A DNA stretch of 64,000 nt. Source: Phorcus lineatus (Eukaryota > Mollusca > Gastropoda > Trochida > Trochidae). This document shows, piece by piece, positions 22,751 to 35,171 of this stretch; position 1 is the stretch's first letter, and every line of letters starts with the position of its first letter. Below the pieces are notes generated by a model, which worked only from the letters and a program-made list of their open reading frames with translations, ran no database searches and was not told the origin of the DNA. The position numbers and the translations under genes are program-made. The stretch spans positions 35,003,082 through 35,067,081 of the forward strand of contig OV121090.1 in NCBI GenBank assembly GCA_921293015.1, read 5' to 3'.

Positions 22751-25494
22751 TGACAGACTCTGTGATTCCTGTCACTAGTGAGAGTTCCTATGCACTTGTC
22801 TTTTAACTCCACATTTGTGTAATTTTTAATATTGACCCCATGTCTCTTACCTTTTGTATTGGGGTAAATTAAATGCCGATATTTTGATGCTTTTTAAATA
22901 GAATATTGGAAAATAATTTCTGTTTATAAACCAATCGACAGAATTCTCATATCTGCGTTTGTTTTTATTTTATAAACGTGAAACCTTTCTTTTGCCTGGT
23001 AGTTTAGATATGAATGTCCCAGGTATCTTCTAGGAACCCCCGTTATCTCTCTCACCTTAGTAGGAAATATCTTTGGTTACCAAGGTCTAACTGTTAGATA
23101 TACTCTACTCCAAAACCCATAGGAAAACTTTTATGAAATTACCTGTCCTAGATTTGAGAAAGCCTAACAACCTTTTAGGTTGATTCAACATGCGAACGTC
23201 TCAGGAAACTTCTTAAAGTATGCTTAGGTCTTGAGTTGAGGAAATTGGCTTACAATTCATTCTTTTGTTTTTCAGCTAGATAAGTGCCTCTGAACACATG
23301 TACACCAATTCATAGTTGAGAGCAGGTCTTGAATAGGATTGTCAAAACACTTTTTATCTTTTTCCAAGACTGAGTGTTCATAAGTAATGAGATTCAAAAT
23401 AAGATTCAGGGGTAGTTATAATTCAGGTATGAAAAGTCCAAGCGGTGATATATGAAGAGTTTAGGATGATTAAGCCAGAGCTTACCAAGGATTAGTAAAA
23501 CCAAAATTACAAAATACATTTAGGGAGATCATCTTTGCTTTAATAGGAATGTATTCATATCACTGTATTATAAATGCATTTTGATGTAATATTACTCATT
23601 TGCACAGCTTAAACTGTATTGACAAGGTTTGTTTCAGTATATCCAGGAGTGTGGTCTAAGTCTGTACTAAGAGAAATCTCTGATAAAAGACCAAATGTTT
23701 AGTGTCTGTGGCCATGTCTTTGCCACAATCCTGGTTACTCACTTTCAGTGATCGAGGTGGAAGAAAGACTATCAGCTGTCAAGAGAACCATCCTCTTTGA
23801 TACATGCAAACTGACAGACTCCATTCATGCTGATCCGATCACATAACTCAGCATTTCCATACATGTACAGCGATCCAATTCCGTCAGTTTTGTAGAACCC
23901 ACTGATGAACACAGACGATAAATATTTGAGATTGTAGATCTATCATTTAGACAGCTATTGAGTTTACATGCTTGCTTTGTACTTGAATCTGATAGTAGAA
24001 AATGGTGATAACTTGAGAGCGGGTTGCAACCCAAACCTGCGGCTCTGGACCAATCAGACGATTGACGTCTGCTCATTGATTGAATAAGAGTCTGTCTGCC
24101 AACCTGCCACTTCCAATCCGACTTTGATGCCACTAGAAACTTTGTGGCATGATGGAAACTTCTAAGGCTTCAAAGCTAAGATGCGATTGAGGAAATGGGC
24201 TGGTGGGAAAATGATATTTTTTTCTACTTCCATTTTGTTAGAGTTCTAAAACTGATGTGTGCCAAATGAAATTTTTTGCATGCTTAGCGTCTGTTGTGCC
24301 AAGACCTCATTGTTGACTTTGGTCCACTGCAACAGATCGTTAGAACTTAAGATGTTTGAAAAATTACTTTACGCTCCCTATTTTGAGCATATCGATTTAT
24401 GATGTTTTACTAAGTTATCAACAAATATGATGAGATGAGGAATATTGAATATCCTTTCCTCAAAACAGACATCATATCTTACTATGTTGATGTTCCAATT
24501 TGAAGCTCATATTTCAAAGCGTGACAGTCTTATTCTGCCCACTGAGTTCATCCCTTTAAAGACAGCAATCACATGTATATATCTGATTAGCAAGGATCTG
24601 TCAGCTGGCTGTGTACATTCCATCTAATCTCACATTTAGTTAGTATTTCATTTCGGCATAGATCTTCAAAGTCCCTGTTGTCCAAAGTCAGTACCAAAAA
24701 TTATCCCACCCTTACTCGTTATAATATCCGGTACTTAACCACTGCCCAACCCACCATTGCTTTTGTTAACCTCCTTTTTCAATTCCTCTAATCAAGTCTC
24801 TATGATAACTGTGTCACTCCTATCCTACAGGGGATGTGTAGCTAGTGGTTAGTGAATTGATTTTGGAGCAAGAGATCAACATTTAGAAAGCAAACCTAGG
24901 CTAGCCACCTTTATAAATCTGTTCTGATGATTCCCTCTACTGCTTGGGTGCAATGCTATATTCATTACAAAGGTTTCATTACAATTATTTTCCACAGTGA
25001 TTTTTTAGATTTTATCCAAATAATTCATGTGGATATGATGAAAGGGAGTACCTTAAAAAGCTTCATTCATCTCATACAACCTCTTTCCCTGTTGTGTCTT
25101 GTCCGGCCATCCGTCCAATCAGAAAAGTTGCCTTAACTCGCATTTGCCTTCTTGCCATACCATCAGTTTTTCTGACAGTTACTTAAAAGTCATTGATTCT
25201 TTAAATGTGGATACTAATTTGAAGTTCTTTGACGTAAGTGCTCACTTCTACCCTTGTTGTTTATGGCCGAAAAGAAGGTTCAACCCAAGAGAAAATAATA
25301 CCGGTAGCAGCTGTATTACCCACGTATGTGGGTGCAGAAATCCTACAGAGTTATAGAGTACAAGAGGTTTTCTTTTAATTTACCTTTTATGTCAATTAAG
25401 TTTTAAACATTAAGAAAACATTTTGCACTTATATCGTTACCTGTTTACCATATAATTATGGTGCTATTATCACTTTTTCCTAGAAAGCTTATTA
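22751..25494. other. No gene seen; mixed composition
   Basis: AT-rich with a more GC-balanced, repeat-free patch at 23740-24140. That patch contains a 102-codon minus-strand open frame without family resemblance. A minus-strand segment near 23760-23810 has good-looking splice borders but is only 33 nt. The TGTAGCTAGTGGTTAGTG near 24838 resembles an RNA polymerase III A box without a following B box. Confidence 0.35.
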
Positions 25495-26060
25495 TGTCCC
25501 CCGCAAAAAGCCTTGCAAGAGACATAATGTTTTCAGTTCCGTTCGTGGTTCCGTAATTCCGAAATGCTTTTGTTACCGGACCATATCTAAAAAACTGTTC
25601 AATATTATTTTACAAAACTTGGTTTGTGGTTAGTTCTAGTGGTGGAGTGGTGCCTTTTGCTATTTTGGTTCTGAATTTTTTTTTCTGGTTTCCATGAAAA
25701 CAATTCAAACTTAGTGCAAATAGGGGTAGGGTCTGTTTCTGTCAAAAACCGTTCAATATTTTTTTTATGAAACTTGGTATGTGGTTAGATCTACTGATGG
25801 AGTGGTCCATTTTGCTTCTTTGGTTACTCAATATTTTTTCAATATTTTTCTTGTTTTCATGGAACAATTTAAACTTTGGGCATATGTTGGTAGGGTAATT
25901 ATCAAACCTATATCTAAAAATCTATAAGTATTATTTTACTTAACCTGGTATGTGGTTAGATCTAGTGCTTGGGTGGTGCCTTTTGCTACTTTGGTTATTC
26001 TTAATTTTTCATTTTAATTGGTTTCCATGGAAACAATTTGAACTTAGTGCTAATGATAAT
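25495..26060. repeat. Dispersed repeat with three tandem units of about 163 bp
   Basis: After an opening ATTATGTCCCCCGCAAAAAG, three related units follow. Each has an AACTTGGTATGTGGTTAGAT core, then GTGGTGCCTTTTGCT and GGTTTCCATGGAAACAATTT. The GTGGTTAG words sit at 25626, 25791 and 25952, giving spacings of 165 and 161 bp. I believe this is a repeat common in molluscan genomes; it encodes nothing visible. Confidence 0.7.
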
Positions 26061-29000
26061 ATTTGATGTCTGTGTGAGTATTTAATGTCACATTCCCTAC
26101 ACTAAAGAAGTTGACAAATATATAAAACCCTTCCTTATGCACTATTGAACTTGTATATTTCAAGAGTCATTATTATGTCAAGTTCATTGATGCTAATATA
26201 TTAGCCTTTTTATTATATGTTTGGTATGGATTGTTTCTGAAATAAGTGGCAATAAGGTGGTTAGGTTGGATTAAAAGTTTGGAAGGGGGACATCACTGTG
26301 CATCACATGCACATATTTCTAGTTTCAGTTATGTTATAATGTTTCATCCTCTGTATCCTCTAGTAATAATCTTTACCTTAGTTTTAATGCTCTTTCTGCA
26401 CTAGATATATAAAGTAAATTAATCAATATGAAATGTATTTACTTACAGAGATTCATAAACATTTGGTGTTCATCTTTCCATGACTTTCCGGTGGTCAAGT
26501 GGTCATTCCAGCCATGTGTAAGCGTATATTGATTGAATTTTCAGTTAAGGAACAATTTTTCTATAATTGCCAGAATCTTAGAGAATCATATTATGTATTA
26601 GTTTTACATACATTTACACATGGAATATCCATACACACTTTAATATATAAGATATGCTTGTGATGCCTAATTCAGCATTAGGCATCTTGTATATAAGAGC
26701 ATATTAACCCTATGGCTGCTGACTACATAGGAGGAAACCATTCTTAGTGGTCATGAAACATGATTTCTTGTCAACAGGAATCATCAAAGCCTGGCCAGTT
26801 CATGAAGATAGGATATATACATCCGTGAATATTCTGTTTTAGGTAAAACCTGCCGCCTCATGAACAGATCTTCTTGGTATGCGTGAACACATGAATTCAC
26901 TCATCATGTTCCCAGCAGGACTGTGTTGATTACTAATATGGGTAAATATCCGAAATTTAATATTTTCCATATCTGCACACATGCTAATAAGTCTTTTGCC
27001 TTACAACCATTGTTTCAGCATGAGTTTTATTATTTTTTTGTCAGTGGATAAGTGGATACTAAGTGGATAAGGATTCCAATTAGCTTTATTTCTTGACTAT
27101 AGCACCAGTTATAACTGAAATAAAAGGTAGTCTTTATGAAACAACTACTATACACGACTCCAGCTACATCTTTGCAAATGGCATAATACCATGATAATAG
27201 CATTGTATTATATATAATATTATATAGTATTTCAGCAGAGATTTGGTGTAGATGGCAGATTGTTTGTGTTGATGAATATTGATGTTGTAAGCATTTTCAC
27301 AAGTTTTGAGGTAACCTAAGAGTAAGTATATGAGGATGTTTCAGCATTAAATATCATGTGTTTTTTACTAACTGATATCTCTTTCTAAAAGATATTTCTT
27401 TACTTCTTTTAATGAACAAAAATCACTAGACTGCTCTAATGTTATAAAGTCATTCCTTGATCAGAAGATCATAATTGCATGTTTGGTGACGATTCATAGT
27501 TTATTGTAAACCTACTATTTTATATTCATGGTTTGAAACTTAATTGATAAATAATTCAAAGACTGATGAGCTACACAGCAAAATCATTTTATTTTTATTA
27601 TTTCACCTTCTTTATTACCTATGTGGTTCTCCTTGATCATTTTGTTAATGCTTAGGAGAAGTTTACCTTAGTTTGATAACATGTTTTGATCCCTTTCTTC
27701 ATTAGATAAAATATGTTTACATCAAGCCCTCACGTAATAGGCTTAAAAGTCAATTTCAGTGCTCAAAGGGTAATCTTTGAAGCTGAATGTCTGGTGTCTG
27801 CGACATCAGTGATATACTGGTCAATTCCAGATGAATTAATTGCATTGTGGGGATTTTCCAGTGATTAAACAAACTGCTCTGAATGGCACTTTCAAACCTA
27901 TTGGTGGTTGACTTTTTTACAGAAAGTATCAGCCTGGCTTATGACTTCCTTCTCAGAATTACATCTGAAACTGCTGTAGGTGATCCCGCACCTGTAAGAG
28001 CCTTCATCTACGTGGGCCATACACGCAGTGCACTCCAAGTATGTACATATATATATACATGCTAACAGGTGCGTGCTAGCCTAAGGAACATTGAACGGGA
28101 AACAAGTCTCTGACGTCAAACTGTGTTGTAGATTGACTGAGGCAATGTAATTTCATGCACATGTTTACAACATAAGACAGAAGTGGATGCAAGAAGAGAT
28201 TTGCCTGCAGTTCATTCTCAATAATATTTTTTCATTTTTTACATGATAATTGACCTTTTTTCAATAGAGATACTTACTTGAGTCTTTGCCCATGTATACA
28301 AAATGTATTCTTAAATTGTCCTCACTCCATAGATGCAAAGACATTTGTTAGAAATATCACAGTTCTTTGGTCTTTAAATCTCTTTCCTTTTTTGTAAAGT
28401 TTCATTCTGGATTACTGGATGGTTCATTTTCGATCTGCCCTTGAATTATAAAGTTCAAAACATTTCAAGGTTTTGAATAAACATGGAAGACAAACAAATT
28501 CTTCTAGCTGTATCACCACCCACATGGTTTATTCAAATACTTCATTATTATTAAGGACAATAACTGGTGTTGTGTTTGAATACTTGTAAAATTCTTTTAC
28601 CTCATTAATAGCTTGTATCTGTTACAACTAATTATGAATCAATTATTTCTTTCTATTTAAGCAGGAAGCTTGGCACAAAATCTAATTAGACATCCTGTTT
28701 TTTATTATTTATTTTCTATAGGTGACATGTTTCTGATTGATTAACTTAGAAAGAAATGTATAAAAAGAATTATCATAATTAATAAATATTGATAAAGGCA
28801 TGTTAGGAAATGAGAGAAAAAAATCTGAAATTAAAATGATTACCATCTGTTAAGATGATAATAACAAAGTGTGCTGTATAATTTTACATAGAAATGCAAT
28901 TGCGTTCTTGAATATTGCAAATGCATGTGATACCAATTATTTTAGAGACAAATGATAACAAAATATTGGTTTAATTAAAGCACATTTTGGATAGAATTAA

Positions 29001-30304
29001 ATGTATTAAATGGAATTATATCTTTGATTTTGTTTGGTATGCATGCACAGTAAAAGGGTTGTGGATTAAGTGTTTCATTTTGTATTGTTACTTTGTTAAA
29101 AGTGCTGATTGATCCAAGTTTAATGCTTTAACTTCCATGTAGAAATAAACGTATAAATTGTGATGTGAGCTGCTCTGTGTACTTGTGTACTTGTTACTGC
29201 AATTTTGTTGCAACTTGTATTCTCTTTTCAGTGAGCCTTCTACTGGCTTTAATAATAATAAATTAGATGTTAGAAAGCGCAAAACTCCAAGCACTCGGTG
29301 CCTGATCATAGAATAGAACACAATACAGTGGAAATGCTTGCTTTTGACTTGTTGCTTGATGATTGTAAACTTTTTGAAAGAGTATTCTCAGAACTTTGGC
29401 GAGTTAGATATCCTTTTGGTTGATTTGGGACTTTCTGACTCTCGCCCATCAAAACATTAGATAAAGTCATTAAAGTCTAAACACAATTCTTAAGGAACAG
29501 TGCCTTGAGAAATTTTAAATTCAATTTTTATGTTTTGAGAACATTTTATTATCTCTATCACTTAGAGATGAAAACATTAATTTTGGAATTGAATTTTCAC
29601 TTATAAAACTTTGATTCAATAGGATATAAATCAGATAATAGAAATCATGTAACATCAGTAGAAGTCAAATTGAATGAATAGTCAAATGAAGGTTGACCTA
29701 GGTTTTAATTTTGCATACTTGGTAATTCTGGCTAGATTGAGTATCTTCAACAAGAACCGGAAGTCCAAATGTGGACACTGACCAAGGACAACCTCATCAA
29801 GCTAAATTAATTGACTTCTCCCCAATCTGACCTGTCACCACAAGCATGTTCTTGTGATAGTCAGAGTGTATGTACTTGTATCATATTGGTTTTATAATCA
29901 GAAATAATTGTAATATGTCGATCATGTCTTTTGAACATTATCATAAATTTTCATCATGATTACCACACATATAAATTTAAGTGTCAGCTGGTACATGTAA
30001 GTCATCAAAAGTGCATTACAGTGGAAAATCTGTAATGAGAGAACATCAAGGAGATATTCTTTGTGTGTGCACATGCTCAAATATAATTCTTATCAACTAA
30101 CAACCAGGGCATTATGCCTACAATGGAGATAAGCTTTAAAGTGGAGAAATGTCAAATTTTCAAAAAGGATGATTTCAAAATAATGAAAACAAAAAACTTC
30201 ATAAAAATCATAATGTAAATAAATGAGTTAATTTTACATTAGTCATCAATGAAAGTCATTACATAATCTTAAGTTTTTTCAGAATACTTAAAAATTTTGT
30301 GTAT
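26061..30304. other. No gene confidently seen
   Basis: AT-rich DNA with a TATA-rich patch at 27205-27230. A plus-strand segment 27923-27993 has an acceptor (ttgacttttttacag) and a donor (CCT|GTAAGAG) and is open in one frame for 23 codons. It is reported as a weak exon-like signal only. A 5-nt-loop hairpin at 26653-26704 is listed separately. Confidence 0.35.
26653..26704. repeat. Nested inverted repeat (hairpin)
   Basis: The inner arms GATGCCTAAT (26662-26671) and ATTAGGCATC (26677-26686) are perfect with a 5-base loop. Outer arms ATATGCT (26653-26659) and AGCATAT (26698-26704) extend the symmetry. It could be a MITE relic or a structured RNA; no flanking evidence decides. Confidence 0.6.
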
Positions 30305-30497
30305 TATCACTATTGGGTGAGGTGATTAGGTGAGGTGATATGGCGTTTAACACCGCTTCAAGAGTATTTCACTTATATCGCAGCTGCTGTTATCATTGCA
30401 GGGGAAAAGCCCGCAACACCATTGTCGCTATACATTGCGGCGAAACCTGCGAGCATCGGCTAGAACTAGCGAACCATGGGTGGTATATCACTATTGG
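30305..30497 (-). mobile_element. SINE-A copy 2, strongly 5'-truncated, with 12-bp duplications
   Basis: Exact direct repeats tatcactattgg at 30305-30316 and 30486-30497 enclose 169 bp of SINE-A in minus orientation. The 3' end is GGTGTTAAAC plus an ATCACCTCACCTAATCACC tail. The 5' end stops at TACCACCCATGGTTCGC, about 90 bp short of the copy near 63.5 kb. The variable 5' end with an intact 3' end is the usual outcome of incomplete reverse transcription. Confidence 0.85.
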
Positions 30498-31863
30498 CAA
30501 GACAGTGCTGACTTTTAAAACTGCTAGTCAATAATCAATACTATATTCTCCTTTTGTCTCCCAATAAACATATTGTAGTCAATTTACTATATAAGCCTAT
30601 TTAAATTTTTACCTTGCAAATAGAAGAACTATAGTTTATCCATACTGGATTACCTTTTGAAGACAAAAACATTTTTTAATATTTATTGCTCCTGTTATTT
30701 GTTAAGTTTCATTAACAACAGTTATGCAGGTAAACTATTTATTCCATTCTTTTGTCAATATATACACAAATATACCATACAACAATATCACAACACCTTC
30801 ATATTTCTTATGAAGTTCCATTTAGGTTTCAGTTTTCATTGAAAATTATTTGATATTTCATTGACTTTGACAACTGATATCTCATATCATATATTTTATC
30901 TTGCAGACAGTATAAACAGAGAGCATCTAGTACACCAAACAGTGAAACCTTGAAAGATAAGAAAAAAATTTACAAAATACTTTTGCATCACTGTTGGCAT
31001 CTGTCCGTCTCCTCTTTCTGTCTCTATGTATCATAGTTGGGGGGGCAATTTTACAAGAATACAAAAACCAGGTTTCTATATATGTCTCACAATACTACTG
31101 CAGTTCAATATATATGGGGGGAAAATCTAACAGGAAAGCCAATTACATCTGTACAAAAACAAGTTATTTGTGTCTCAATAGTACTTCAGAGCAGTAAATA
31201 TTGATGGTTAAATATTGGTAATTTTGATTAGTTATATTCCTTCAAAACAATCAAACAAAACTAACATGATCTGTTTGTTAGAAATCAATACAACTTTGAA
31301 ATAAAGTTTGAAAACTTTAATTGGGGCTTATACATCTCAATTTGTTTATCATTTTGAATCATACAGAATGTCTATTCATGTATCTGACTTATGTATAAAA
31401 TTCATAGAGGAAGTCTTTTTTTATAATCAAATTATTTTTTTGCAGTTAATCATGACACTTTTTTTATTCAGATGATTGTTTCTACATAATATTATTACAC
31501 AGAAATGTTGCAGAACAGAAGGCTACTTGTAGGTTGAAATTGCCCTCCTTGTGAGAAATTGATAAAGAAGTATCACCACTTTTTTATTCTTATTTAGGAT
31601 GTATACACCTATGTATGAAAAAAGCTAACAAGCAACAAGGTAGAAAGTGTTTTCTTCTAATTTAAATGAGAAAATGAATGAAAAATATCAAAATGTTACC
31701 ATCCCTGATCAAACGTTATAAGCCTTAGTACATCACACAAGAACAGAATACACCGTATATATGTGTCATTGTATGTTGTCAGCAAGTAATAGATATGTGT
31801 GTACAAGTTTTTAGTAGTAGTTACAAGATGAGTATCATTTCTGTTCTCTTCTATAAAACTTAC
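30498..31863. other. No feature identified
   Basis: AT-rich; no coding frame or repeat. If the minus-strand gene model is right, this is intron downstream of the exon at 31864-31952. Confidence 0.4.
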
Positions 31864-31952
31864 CAAGATAACATCTGGACAAGTTTTTCTGTGACAGTCT
31901 GGCACCGAGTCGATTCCAGTGATAGGTGGTGGTGTAAAGTTCCAGAAATATT
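31864..31952 (-). CDS. Candidate internal exon of an unrecognised minus-strand gene
   Basis: On the minus strand, 89 nt lie between an acceptor (...gtatatttcaacag; an alternative upstream acceptor ...catttttatag would add 18 nt in the same frame) and a near-consensus donor TTG|GTAAGT. The segment is more GC-balanced than its flanks. The open frame enters with 2 nt and ends on a codon boundary (phase 1 to 0). Its 29 codons read YFWNFTPPPITGIDS then VPDCHRKTCPDVIL, with one N-glycosylation sequon (NFT) and two cysteines, so an extracellular or lumenal segment is possible. The entry phase fits the candidate exon at 55483-55596 (junction codon GAA). I cannot name the family. Chance is the alternative. 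Confidence 0.45.
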
Positions 31953-32090
31953 CTGTTGAAATATACATTGCTATAAAAATGTAACCAAGATACATGAAAT
32001 TTATACACAACAGTTATCTATGATTTAATACGAAGATTATGTCTTAATTTCTAATGTCAAGGTGTTTTCCACGGTGGGAGATCCATCTAA

Positions 32091-32527
32091 TTATGTTCAA
32101 GAATTAAATAATTTACGTTCAACATTATGTTCAAGATGTAAATGACCATAAAATAATTTACGTTCAACATTATGTTCAAGATGTAAATGACCATTAAATA
32201 ATTTACGTTCAACATTATGTTCAAGATGTAAATGACCATAAAATAATTTACGTTCAACATTATGTTCAAGATGTAAATGACCATTAAATAATTTACGTTC
32301 AACATTATGTTCAAGATGTAAATGACCATAAAATAATTTACGTTCAACATTATGTTCAAGATGTAAATGACCATAAAATAATTTACGTTCAACATTATGT
32401 TCAAGATGTAAATGACCATTAAATAATTTACGTTCAACATTATGTTCAAGATGTAAATGACCATTAAATAATTTACGTTCAACATTATGTTCAAGATGTA
32501 AATGACCATTAAATAATTTACGTTCAA
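32091..32527. repeat. 45-bp minisatellite, nine full units
   Basis: Units begin at 32107 and every 45 bases to 32512, with partial units at both ends. All nine are identical except at one position near the unit end (CCATA versus CCATT), where the series reads A,T,A,T,A,A,T,T,T along the plus strand. Because 45 is a multiple of three and the unit has no stop in one minus frame, a 146-codon open frame runs through it. That frame is a by-product of the period, not evidence for a protein. Confidence 0.95.
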
Positions 32528-32614
32528 GGCAGCTACCAGTTGTAGTTATTTATGATTAAGAAAATTGAAATTATGAGACAGGAAATATCTTTTGATAATA
32601 ATATTAAGGATATT

Positions 32615-32912
32615 TATATTGCGCTAATCCACGTCACTGAGGGATATGCTCTTAGCGCATCCTACACTATAACCCTGGTCTAACCATTAATACTTATTAA
32701 TATTGCTGGGTGAACAGAAGCACAATTTATATAAAGTCTCTTGCCTAAGGAGACACCAAAAGTTTTTAACTTATGCCTCTGTGCGGGGCAGGGAATAACC
32801 CTTCAAACTCTCAGTTAAAACAACAATGATCGGGTAACCCACTCATCCAGCGAGCCATGACAGATGTTGCTGAATTTCACTGATAGCTGTCAACTGAGCT
32901 ACGCACAGGACC
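32615..32912 (-). mobile_element. tRNA-derived SINE-B copy 1
   Basis: Read on the minus strand the element starts with an A box (GCGTAGCTCAGTTGACAGC, 32886-32904). A degenerate B-box region follows (GAGTTTGAAGGGTTATTCCC, 32791-32810), then a body with TCTGTTCACCCAGCA. It ends GGATTAGCGCAATATAAATA. The B-box and body text recur on the plus strand near 52045-52390. The head is clearly tRNA-like; the A-to-B distance (about 80 bases) is longer than in a tRNA. Target duplications could not be defined. Confidence 0.7.
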
Positions 32913-34599
32913 ATGTGCCATTTTCTAATGATATTGTACAACATAGGTTCATAGATAATTATATATGACAGCAGACATTGATGGATTATCAATTCAAATG
33001 TACTTTTCAGTTGACATTGTTGTAAATGGTAATTAAGTTAGGAGTTGTACAAACTATTGTCTATTTTATTTGAATTTATCATGATATGAATATGAGGAGT
33101 TTTTGATTAAAAATAAGCCTAAGAATACTGTAATCAGTAGCATAGCAGATACAGGATGTGGTATAAGATATCTCAAGTAACTATAAAATCTACAGCGATG
33201 CTTATTCAGACTCCTACCCTGAAGCAAGATTGGAAAATGACAATATATGTAGAAGCCTAACTTTTCAAGTTGCAGAGGTAGAGGGGTTTTGAAATCCCTC
33301 CAATCGGCAAAATGTTTTAAGAATTGATGGTTAAATTGGTTAACCCCTCCACCCCCCAATTCAATTTGTGAGCCCACCCTTCAAATTCTTGGATCAGTCA
33401 CTGATTTTAATGTCTTGCTAGGCTTATTTCTCATGGTTATACAATTAAAGGCATAATGATTCTTGTGAGGGGTATCCTTGTTTATGTAATTCTGTTTTAG
33501 ATGTGGAACATGCTAGCAAGGAAGGTGTTTTGAACATTTGTAGAGTGTATACTAAATAATGATCCACTTAATGAATTTTTTATGAAATCTATGAGTGGTT
33601 TGGTATCTAACAAGCAAAAACCTGCAATTATCTAGTAATTTGTTCAAAAATTGCTGAATTATAACATTAAACATTGCAAGCAAGTTGCTGACATGACCAT
33701 TGCCGCCACTTACTATTGTGACGTCACATCAATTGGTCAGCATGCACATGCGATGCTATTACACAAAGTTGAGCGTGCAAGAAAGGTATTATCTGTATCA
33801 TTTTGTGTGAATCTGGTTTATCAAACAATCAATTCTGAAATAGAAAAGTTGATAATTAGCATCAGCAAAGTCAGGTTGACATGTATCTATATTATATGTA
33901 CTCAAAACATGTAACAGATGATGAATGACAACTCATGGTTAGAATAATTAAATTCAGAAAAATATCTATGTAAATTAGCACTACTGATACAATTGATGTC
34001 AATGACGCATTGCTGTTCAATTCATGGCCATGGAACAAAGTATATCTGAAAATTGTTTCTTTTTCAAAGCTATTAAATGTCAGATATTTACACCTAGGTA
34101 AGTTTTTTTAAAGTCAATGTTCCTATTTGATAAACACTTGTGTCATATCTATTGCTTCGTTGTATCATTTCTTCATTTGCTCTCAACAGTCAATTATTAC
34201 TGTAGGAGAAGATTATATGAAGTGTTAAATGTCAAGTGGTGTTAAAAAGTTTGAAAAGACAAGTTTATTTGAAATGGCTTCCACTCACACATCTCGTGTA
34301 GAAAGTTTATTTATGTAATAATTATCAACACCCTGATAAGGATATGACACGCATGTTTCCATGTTTGAAAGAATTATCTCTGACAATTCTGACAAGTGGC
34401 AGCGAAGCAATGAGGACGACTGTCGGTCCAATCACTAGCATGTTATAAATGCTGTTTGTGAGGGGTGACAAGTGATCTCTGATGGAGATTGTTCCTCCTC
34501 TGCTTGAAGATTAGCGCTGTCACAAGTACTCAGATGTGTGGCTCCGGGGCAGGGCTCCGTAAGCTGAGCAGCAAAAGTTACTGAATTAAGTACCTTGAA
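32913..34599. other. No gene seen; GC-richer island at 34300-34600
   Basis: Mostly AT-rich. The end of the stretch (34300-34600) is repeat-free and more complex, with GGCAGCGAAGCAATGAGG and GGCTCCGGGGCAGGGCTCC. No coding frame is seen there; a conserved non-coding element is possible. Confidence 0.3.
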
Positions 34600-34918
34600 G
34601 TAACTACACTATGTTAGCTGAAAACTAAGATGTCCAGCTTACATGAATACTAGTTATATAAACTATCAAACACTATCAACACCAATAATTTTCTTTGATG
34701 ACTTTTGATATGATGTAGAAAGAACATTTTAGTAATTGACCCACACCAGCAGTTAACATTCTGGCTTTGGTCAAAATGGGAACAAAGTGACTTTATCTTA
34801 TAACTATACTCAACCAATTTTAATACTTTTCAGCAATAGTTAGTACCTCTAGATACAATAACTCCATTGATAAGGTAGCATTTGCAAATCCAAATTAGCA
34901 GAGAGTGTCTCTTTAAAT
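34600..34918. mobile_element. MITE family M, copy with decayed left end
   Basis: ATGAATACTAGTTATATAAAC matches GGATACTAGTTATATAACC of the copy at 13721-14200. The right end CAGAGAGTGTCTCTTTAAA matches the terminal repeat CACGGAGTGGCTCTTTAAA of the 58275 copy. Same orientation as the 13721 copy. Left boundary approximate. Confidence 0.55.
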
Positions 34919-35171
34919 AAAAAATGTTGTGAATAATGAAAGGAACTCAGCTTCTTTCTTGTCCTGATTTAAACGAGGCTTTTATATACAGACTGGCACG
35001 AAGTTCTTAACAGTCGTTAGACACTTTTTCCACTGTGATTATTTCTTGTTATAAATTTTCTATTTGAATGGCACAAAAATATTAAAAATCATTCTAACAC
35101 TTAATCCATACACTGTTGACATCAGCAGGGATTCAGGCCTTGATGCCCCAAACTCATACAACCATTTTGGT

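Noticed and set aside
23825-24133. 102-codon minus-strand open frame
   Set aside because: No recognisable motif or supporting splice sites; lies in a GC-balanced patch where stops are rarer.
27923-27993. Plus-strand exon with good acceptor and donor
   Set aside because: Only 23 codons open in one of three frames, opposite strand to the proposed gene, and no partner exon found.
30340-30534. 64-codon plus-strand open frame
   Set aside because: Antisense reading of the SINE-A copy.
32087-32527. 146-codon minus-strand open frame made of 15-residue repeats
   Set aside because: Produced by the 45-bp minisatellite: the period is a multiple of three and the unit lacks a stop in that frame. No promoter, splice or family evidence.
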